Shown: positions 22,307 through 27,391 of the stretch, piece after piece
Position numbering within the stretch: position 1 is the stretch's first letter
Layout: each line of letters begins with the position of its first letter
IMG/VR virus record: IMGVR_UViG_3300032116_011554
Span: 1-27,391 of that record
Source of the DNA: a virus
Length of the DNA stretch: 27,391 bases
Strand: one strand, 5' to 3'
Made by a program: the position numbers and the translations under genes
The notes under the pieces: generated by a model
The model's input: only the letters and a program-made list of their open reading frames with translations
Told to the model about the DNA's origin: nothing
Databases searched by the model: none

Positions 22307-22568
22307 TAAATTTATGTTTAAGCATTGTGTTGAAAGCTAGTTTGAAAGGTAGTGATGCGTTCTTAGCACTTTTAAGTCCTAAGTTATCATCAAAGTCTTC
22401 TTCCTCACCCATAACAACATCGATCATGGTTTTAACCACCTCGTATTTAACAACACTGATATGTTGTTCTCCCGTATCACCACTAACAGTTTCTTGTTTA
22501 GGGATGTTAATGAATTGTTCTATTTTTTCAATATCGATAAAATAGTGTTCTCCGAATAATTCAATCAT
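22293..22568 (-). CDS. Small hypothetical protein, 91 aa
   Basis: Not recognised. It reads MIELFGEHYFIDIEKIEQFI, then a Thr/Gly turn, a helix VVKYEVVKTMIDVVMGEEED and a conserved-looking end SLPFKLAFNTMLKHKFIEHL. There is no motif for catalysis. It overlaps the upstream HAD-like gene by 4 bases (ATGA) and may overlap the downstream glycosyltransferase, so it is translated as part of the operon. Its place between the HAD-like gene and the glycosyltransferase gives no clear hint of role. Confidence 0.75.
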   Translation of the reverse strand: MIELFGEHYFIDIEKIEQFINIPKQETVSGDTGEQHISVVKYEVVKTMIDVVMGEEEDFDDNLGLKSAKNASLPFKLAFNTMLKHKFIEHL

Positions 22569-23161
22569 TTTATTTCTTTTTTAATTAGTTCGTTAAATTC
22601 CTTAAACGTGTCAACGTTCCAAGTAATTTTACTGTTTTTATTATATTCAGTATTATATTTTATCAATATAGTAAAAATTGTAACTTTTGAAAGTAATTCG
22701 GGGTCACTTGTTAAAATTAAATCATAATCTTCCCAAAGTCTATCTACGGTTGTTTGATTATAAAATTTAACAGATTCTACCTCACAACCAAATTTAGACA
22801 GGAAAAACAGGGTGGCAGGTTTAGTTTTACCCTTTTCTTGTGAAAATATAGTTATTTCATGTTTATCCCTATTTTCCAAATAAAAATCTTGTAAATCGTG
22901 AAAGGTTGAAAGTTCTGTGGAACCTGCGTGACCAAAAATCTGCATTGGAAATTCTTCAAACATAAATGACAAATACTCCTCTTCATCCTTAAATGTAAAG
23001 TGATTAGTCAAAGTTAGTGAATCAATAGGTTCTGTGATTTTATATTCAAACTCGTCATTTTCAAAAACCTCAGATTTCTCGATCAAAAATTTTTCATAAG
23101 TTTGTTTGAATTTACCGATGGTGTCCCGAAGAACACCATTTACATCAATACCAATCCTCAT
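22565..23161 (-). CDS. HAD-like hydrolase (5'-nucleotidase-like) with altered motif I
   Basis: The 198 residues begin MRIGIDVNGVLRDTIGKF, in the form of the HAD motif I (hhhDxDGV). The second aspartate is replaced by asparagine (D6, N8), which in HAD phosphatases is the general acid/base. Later stretches, HEITIFSQEKGKTKPATLFF and DYDLILTSDPELL, are compatible with motifs II-IV. The size and N-terminus are like those of 5'(3')-deoxyribonucleotidases and phage HAD proteins. Because of N8 it may be a weak or non-hydrolytic enzyme, or a binding protein. It overlaps PhoH by four bases upstream and the 91-aa gene downstream. Confidence 0.68.
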   Translation of the reverse strand: MRIGIDVNGVLRDTIGKFKQTYEKFLIEKSEVFENDEFEYKITEPIDSLTLTNHFTFKDEEEYLSFMFEEFPMQIFGHAGSTELSTFHDLQDFYLENRDKHEITIFSQEKGKTKPATLFFLSKFGCEVESVKFYNQTTVDRLWEDYDLILTSDPELLSKVTIFTILIKYNTEYNKNSKITWNVDTFKEFNELIKKEIK

Positions 23162-23877
23162 TCTTCGTATTTTTTTAATATTTTAGAAATAAGTGGGTTT
23201 CTAACTACGTCCTCATTTGAGAATTCAAAGATACCAATGTCGTTGATATCGTTAAATCTCTGAAGTGCGTCGTACAATCCCGATTGTGTTTTTTCTTTAT
23301 ACCTATCAGTCTGTTCTAGGTCACCTGAGATGAAAAACTTACTGTTATACCCAATACGTGTCATAAGTAATTTCATTTGCTTAGGAGTTGCGTTTTGACC
23401 CTCCTCGAAGATTAAGATAGAGTTGTCAATGTTCATACCTCTCATATAAGCCAATGCGAATACCTCAACCACCTCATTTTCTACCAATTTTTCTTTAGCG
23501 TCTTTACCAATGATTTTACTTAATAGGTAATAGGATGGGAAGATATACGGATCCAACTTTTCTTCTAAATTGCCGGGTAATGCACCTAACTTTTCTTCTG
23601 CTTCAACAGCCGGTCTTACAATGATAATTTTTTCATAAGGAGTGTTGTGATCAACCAATAAATCCACCGCGGCTTTCATAGCGATAAATGATTTACCAAC
23701 ACCCGCAGGTCCTGAACAGATAGTTATTTGGTTACTAACCAAAGTATCATAATACTTTTTTTGATTATCTGTTAAAAATTTATCTTTTGATTTCTTTGTA
23801 ACAATTTTGTTAATAATGTCCTTTTTTGATAAAGGTTTTGATTCCTCCAAAGACAAATTTGATTTACGTCTAGTCAT
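23158..23877 (-). CDS. phoH: PhoH-like P-loop ATPase
   Basis: Clear PhoH family member. It has Walker A GPAGVGKS (56-63), the family stretch RPAVEAEEKLGALPGNLEEK (88-107), Walker B ILIFEEGQNATPKQMK (154-169) with Glu in place of the usual Asp, and SGDLEQTDR (184-192). At 239 residues it is the short, single-domain phage form. PhoH genes are very common in marine T4-like phages; a role in RNA metabolism or phosphate stress is proposed in the literature but not settled. It has a basic Ser/Lys-rich N-terminus (MTRRKSNLSLEESKPLSKKD). It sits 4 bases after the fcl stop and overlaps the HAD-like gene. Confidence 0.94.
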   Translation of the reverse strand: MTRRKSNLSLEESKPLSKKDIINKIVTKKSKDKFLTDNQKKYYDTLVSNQITICSGPAGVGKSFIAMKAAVDLLVDHNTPYEKIIIVRPAVEAEEKLGALPGNLEEKLDPYIFPSYYLLSKIIGKDAKEKLVENEVVEVFALAYMRGMNIDNSILIFEEGQNATPKQMKLLMTRIGYNSKFFISGDLEQTDRYKEKTQSGLYDALQRFNDINDIGIFEFSNEDVVRNPLISKILKKYEE

Positions 23878-23881
23878 TTAA

Positions 23882-24784
23882 TTATTTTCTTAAAATATTA
23901 TAGTTTTTTACAAAAAATTCAATAGTCTCCTCGAGACCTTTTCTTATTGGGGTAAACTCAAAGTCACCAATAATAGATAAAAGTTTTGTATTATCAGATG
24001 GTTTTCTATATTGACCATCGGGTTTTGTGGTATCATAAATAACGTTACCTTTAAACTCCATAATATCCACAATCATTTCAACAACTTCACGTATTGTTAT
24101 TTCTTGCGATGTGGATAGAATTATAGGTTCCGTATTATCATATTTTTCAAGAAGGATCATACAAATTTTAGCAACGTCTTTTGAATATATGAATTCCCTT
24201 AATGGTTCACCCGATCCCCAAATAATTAGATCGGTATTATTTTTCTTAGCTAAATAAGTTTTATGTATTAAAGATGGAATAACGTGTCCATTTTCTAAGT
24301 TATAGTTATCGTTTGGACCGTAAATATTACAAGGTATTACTGAGAAGTATTTGGTTCCGTATTGTTTATTATACGCATCAATTTGGACTTGTGCCATTCT
24401 TTTAGCGTATGCATAACCAAAATTAGATGAGTGAGGAGGGCCTAGTTGGATCTTTTCTTCAGTTAAAGGATATTCGACATTATCAGGAAAAACACAAGTA
24501 GATAAGAAACATATTAGTTTCTCAACACCATAAATTCTACAACTTTCAATGATATTAGTATTCATCATGATATTGTCATAATAGAATTCACCTAACATAT
24601 TCATATTAGCACCTAAACCCCCAACTTTACCCGCGGTATGAATAACATACTTTGGAGTGTGATGATAAATTAAATCATCTGACACAATTTTGTTTCTCAA
24701 ATCAAACTCAGATCCGGTTTTAGTCACATCGGTAAATTCAGATCCGATAAGACCCTTACCTGTTACTAATATTTTATTTTCCAT
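23882..24784 (-). CDS. fcl: GDP-L-fucose synthase
   Basis: This short-chain dehydrogenase converts GDP-4-keto-6-deoxy-D-mannose to GDP-L-fucose with NADPH. The 300 residues have the nucleotide-binding turn GKGLIG (9-14). The catalytic set is S95/C97 in FLSTCVFP, Y124 and K128 in FGYAYAKRM, and H167 in NGHVIPS. All five are displaced by exactly 12 from the E. coli enzyme residues as I recall them (S107, C109, Y136, K140, H179), a strong functional match. NIYGPND (153-159) is also typical. It overlaps the gmd stop by 11 bases, so the two pathway enzymes are translationally linked. Its product would feed the glycosyltransferases downstream. Confidence 0.93.
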   Translation of the reverse strand: MENKILVTGKGLIGSEFTDVTKTGSEFDLRNKIVSDDLIYHHTPKYVIHTAGKVGGLGANMNMLGEFYYDNIMMNTNIIESCRIYGVEKLICFLSTCVFPDNVEYPLTEEKIQLGPPHSSNFGYAYAKRMAQVQIDAYNKQYGTKYFSVIPCNIYGPNDNYNLENGHVIPSLIHKTYLAKKNNTDLIIWGSGEPLREFIYSKDVAKICMILLEKYDNTEPIILSTSQEITIREVVEMIVDIMEFKGNVIYDTTKPDGQYRKPSDNTKLLSIIGDFEFTPIRKGLEETIEFFVKNYNILRK

Positions 24785-25745
24785 AATAAGCTAACCAATA
24801 TTCTATCATTTCATCCAACATAGATTCAAAAGTATAATCATGAACCCATCCGGTCTTATTTTTTAATTTAGTTGAGTCACCCTTTAAGTCATTTAATTCT
24901 TCAGGTCTTAAGAACTTCTCATCTTGTTTAACATATTCAGACCATTCTAACCCAAGTTTTGTGAAAACATATTCACATAATTCTTTTACTGAATGTGATA
25001 CCCCCGTAGAACATACAAAATCATCAGGATCCTCTAATTGTAATATTTCCCACATGGCTTTCACATAATCTTTGGCGTGTCCCCAATCTCTTGTAGCATC
25101 AAGATTTCCTAATTTTAGTTCATTGGATAAACCTAATTTGATTTTTACCGCTTCTTTACAAACTTTGTTAGTTACAAAATTAGTTCCTCGTCTTGGTGAT
25201 TCGTGATTAAATAGAATACCGTTAGAGATGAACATACCATATGAATTTCTATAATTACGACATATGTTGTAACTAAATACCTTAGCACAACCATAAGGTG
25301 AAACAGGATTCATCGGTGTTGTTTCTCTTTGAAATCCATCAGGATCTATAGAATTACCAAACATCTCAGATGAGGATGCTTGGTAAATCTTAGTGTCGGG
25401 TTTGATGAGTTTAACCGCTTCTAATAAATTCAGTGTCCCTATACCAGTAACATTTGCGGTGTATAATGGTTGGTCAAATGAAATTCTAACGTGTGATTGT
25501 GCTGCTAAATTATAAATTTCATCAGGCATCACTTTCTGAATTACAGAAATTAGTGATGACATATCTGTTAAATCAGCGTAATGTAATATGACTTTATCAT
25601 ATACATGGTCTAACCGAGATGTTTGGTTTTCTGAAACAGAATTTCTTTTTAAGGTTCCATGAACTTCGTAACCTTTATTTAATAAAAATTCACACAGGTA
25701 ACTCCCATCTTGACCGTTAATACCGGTTATCAATGATTTTTTCAT
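24774..25745 (-). CDS. gmd: GDP-mannose 4,6-dehydratase
   Basis: This enzyme makes GDP-4-keto-6-deoxy-D-mannose from GDP-mannose, the first step to GDP-L-fucose and related 6-deoxyhexoses. The NADP-binding GINGQDGSY lies at residues 8-16. LTDMSSL is at 59-65 and the catalytic SSSEMFG at 124-130. YGCAK (Y151, K155) and NHESPRRG (180-187) are standard for the family. The length of 323 residues is slightly shorter than typical bacterial enzymes. I place the start at 25745 (MKKSLITG). A longer frame to 25790 would add 15 residues lying wholly over the FkbM gene and lacking family similarity. It starts two bases after the FkbM stop. Confidence 0.94.
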   Translation of the reverse strand: MKKSLITGINGQDGSYLCEFLLNKGYEVHGTLKRNSVSENQTSRLDHVYDKVILHYADLTDMSSLISVIQKVMPDEIYNLAAQSHVRISFDQPLYTANVTGIGTLNLLEAVKLIKPDTKIYQASSSEMFGNSIDPDGFQRETTPMNPVSPYGCAKVFSYNICRNYRNSYGMFISNGILFNHESPRRGTNFVTNKVCKEAVKIKLGLSNELKLGNLDATRDWGHAKDYVKAMWEILQLEDPDDFVCSTGVSHSVKELCEYVFTKLGLEWSEYVKQDEKFLRPEELNDLKGDSTKLKNKTGWVHDYTFESMLDEMIEYWLAYYGK

Positions 25746-25747
25746 TC

Positions 25748-26419
25748 TTAGATTTTTACAAATAAATAATCTTGGTGGTTCCCAGGCCATCCTGGGGTAT
25801 TATCAAATCTAAAGTTTGAAATATTTTTGATGTTTTTATATCCCTTTTCTAATAAGAAATTTTCTAAAAATTCTAATGTGTAACTATCGGAATTAACCTC
25901 AATCAACATAAACCCAAAAGTTGTTGTATCAAAATTAATACCCTTCAAAACCTCAATCTCATAACCTTCAACATCTAAACTAAGAAAATCAACATGTTTA
26001 ATATTTTTTTCTGTTAGTAATGAATCTAAAGTTCTTGCGTTAGACACGATGTTTGAATTCGGATTAACTACAGATCTAGGGGTCCCATCAAAGTTACCAC
26101 TAATCAACGGATTCTGATAGTCAAATGATACTAAAGCACAATTCTCAACAAACGAAGTTCGGTTAATTTTACATTGTTCATATACAGACTTTGATGGTTC
26201 AATTAATAAACCGGTCCAACCAAGATCCTCAAGAATTTTAGTATTGGACTGAAAAAGTCCGTCATGTGCACCCGCCTCAACAAATACACCATTCTCAATA
26301 TCCTGTAAATAAGGTAACACTTTTAATTCAACTCTACCCTGATCGTTATGAACTAACCATTGGTCAAATTCGCCTTTATTTAATTCTAAAAACTCTTTAA
26401 TTTTTGTGTTATTTTCCAT
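25748..26419 (-). CDS. FkbM-family methyltransferase
   Basis: This is an S-adenosylmethionine-dependent O-methyltransferase of the FkbM type. The SAM-binding motif is VFVEAGAHDG (45-54). LLIEPSKSVYEQC (71-83) has the ribose-binding acid E74. LDSLLTEKNIKHVDFLSLDV (131-150) with EGYEIEVLKG (151-160) is the hallmark of the family. It has 223 residues and no signal peptide. In phages and Bacteroidota such enzymes often cap or decorate sugars; next to gmd and fcl it plausibly methylates a deoxyhexose. It directly abuts the upstream gene (26420) and gmd downstream. Confidence 0.9.
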   Translation of the reverse strand: MENNTKIKEFLELNKGEFDQWLVHNDQGRVELKVLPYLQDIENGVFVEAGAHDGLFQSNTKILEDLGWTGLLIEPSKSVYEQCKINRTSFVENCALVSFDYQNPLISGNFDGTPRSVVNPNSNIVSNARTLDSLLTEKNIKHVDFLSLDVEGYEIEVLKGINFDTTTFGFMLIEVNSDSYTLEFLENFLLEKGYKNIKNISNFRFDNTPGWPGNHQDYLFVKI

Positions 26420-27391
26420 TTAATTTTTAATTAAAATTTCATCATTTATTAAGTTATCATAAGATAACATATTTTTATCTAATTTTTTAGCCATATCATA
26501 CAAAAAATCATTTTCAATTAATAATTCTTCAGTGACATCACTAAATGATTTTACAAAAAGTACGGGTAATCCCTTAAAGATGGTTCTAAGATATTCCGAA
26601 TCTTTAACGATCGGTACCCTACCCATATATAATACCTCCCAATCTCTATGACATTCACAACCGATAGCGTTACCGTCTGGACATATCATAAACTTATGAT
26701 TTAATATGTTTGTTAAGTAATTTTCATAATTGTGAACACCTGATGAGGTTGCACAAGTTACCCAAGGTTTATTAGATAACATTTCATAAATTAATGCACG
26801 TTCATTATTATGGTTGGTGTGGTTAACGTATAGAAGTTTTATAGGTTCAATACTATTGTTAGAATATCTTAGAATAATATCATGTCTATTGTCAAATTGA
26901 TGTAATTTTCGTTGGACACCGTAAGGTATTGGAATTACCTTACCACCAAAAACAATCGCGTTGGATGCATAAATCCTCAAAACATTTTGAGGGATATTTT
27001 CAAATATGTCCTCATCTATGGGGGTATCCTCAAACCCTGTGAAAATTATAAAATTCATATCAGGCAACTGAGAACATAACTTTAAAAGATTTTGTTCATT
27101 GTCCGAATAGTAATATTGTTGAACGATGTTATCCTTAGCGTTTTTATTATACTCATTAATCAATTCTATTGCGGTATATTTGATATTTTTTCGTGAGTAT
27201 AACCGAATATTGTCAATAAATAATGTCATTACATTTTTTTCAGACTTTATTCTATTATATACTTCTAAAAATTCTAAGTTTTTAATATTTGCATTTTTAA
27301 ATTCACAAATACCGTTATGGTAACCTGATTGATCACCAAACGAATAATCTACACTATTTGATATAAATGTTGGGTCTAAAATTCTACTCAT
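26420..27391 (-). CDS. Exostosin/glycosyltransferase-like protein, possibly complete
   Basis: The 323 residues include PQNVLRIYASNAIVFGGKVI, then PIPYGVQRKLHQF, LLYVNHTNHNNERALIYEML and HKFMICPDGNAIGCECHRDW followed by EVLYMGRVPIVKDSEYL. The last block (a CPxGN..C.R.WE.L..G.vPI pattern) is characteristic of exostosin/GT47-like and related GT-B transferases of marine phages and bacteria. The ATG lies on the last three bases of the window (27389-27391), so it may be the true start or an internal methionine of a longer frame. It is the first visible gene of the sugar operon, and the substrate is unknown. Confidence 0.8.
   Translation of the reverse strand: MSRILDPTFISNSVDYSFGDQSGYHNGICEFKNANIKNLEFLEVYNRIKSEKNVMTLFIDNIRLYSRKNIKYTAIELINEYNKNAKDNIVQQYYYSDNEQNLLKLCSQLPDMNFIIFTGFEDTPIDEDIFENIPQNVLRIYASNAIVFGGKVIPIPYGVQRKLHQFDNRHDIILRYSNNSIEPIKLLYVNHTNHNNERALIYEMLSNKPWVTCATSSGVHNYENYLTNILNHKFMICPDGNAIGCECHRDWEVLYMGRVPIVKDSEYLRTIFKGLPVLFVKSFSDVTEELLIENDFLYDMAKKLDKNMLSYDNLINDEILIKN

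Noticed and set aside
25746-25790. 15-residue N-terminal extension of GDP-mannose dehydratase
   Set aside because: It lies over the FkbM gene and has no similarity to the family; the ATG at 25745 gives the normal MKKSLITGINGQDG start.

Overview
The window is a piece of a T4-like (Straboviridae/Kyanoviridae-grade, contractile-tailed) phage genome, and the phage most likely infects a member of the Bacteroidota, probably a flavobacterium-like host. The T4-like assignment rests on a recognisable head block in T4 order (large terminase gp17, portal gp20, prohead protease gp21, acidic scaffold gp22, major capsid gp23), a gp5-like baseplate protein and a gp55-like late sigma factor. The Bacteroidota assignment rests on four things: very AT-rich DNA, start codons almost entirely without Shine-Dalgarno sequences, one textbook Bacteroidota sigma-A promoter (TTTG, 19 bp, TAnnTTTG) at 12136-12166 on the minus strand, and a DUF4494-like small protein.

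Layout. Positions 1-11661 are the plus-strand head-morphogenesis block: a partial acidic gene (possibly the small terminase), terminase, portal, an unknown helical protein, an unknown 148-aa protein, protease, a DUF4494-like protein, scaffold, major capsid, an HNH endonuclease cassette, and a putative Cys-containing virion protein. Inverted inside this block at 4621-4809 is a phage copy of ribosomal protein bS21. Positions 11674-12114 (minus) hold an unknown gene with the host-type promoter. Positions 12224-13414 (plus) hold a large acidic unknown. Positions 13449-19666 (minus) are a virion/baseplate block. Positions 19694-27391 (minus) are a tightly packed operon: glycosyltransferase-like gene, FkbM methyltransferase, GDP-mannose 4,6-dehydratase, GDP-L-fucose synthase, PhoH, a HAD-like protein, a small unknown, two glycosyltransferases, and finally the late sigma factor.

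How it fits together. The sugar genes could make GDP-L-fucose from host GDP-mannose and transfer and O-methylate it on a phage or host glycan. The sigma factor at the end of that operon would switch on the late genes. A box reading TATTTATA or TATTTATT in the direction of transcription stands in front of nine genes or gene blocks, plus one ambiguous copy between divergent genes. It is absent from genes inside tight operons, and it is the best candidate for the late promoter. Hairpin terminators close the transcription units at 243, 4613, 6332, 9941, 10699, 11649 and 13414.

Points most worth a second look: the phage bS21 in a host lineage where bS21 is implicated in hiding the anti-Shine-Dalgarno; the oriented TATTTATW box; the HNH cassette bracketed by two identical terminators; and an L-I-F-E-S motif shared by the portal tail and another capsid-block protein that fits the T4 gp21 cleavage rule. 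No gene-free stretch exceeds 300 bases. I saw no tRNA, CRISPR array or insertion sequence.
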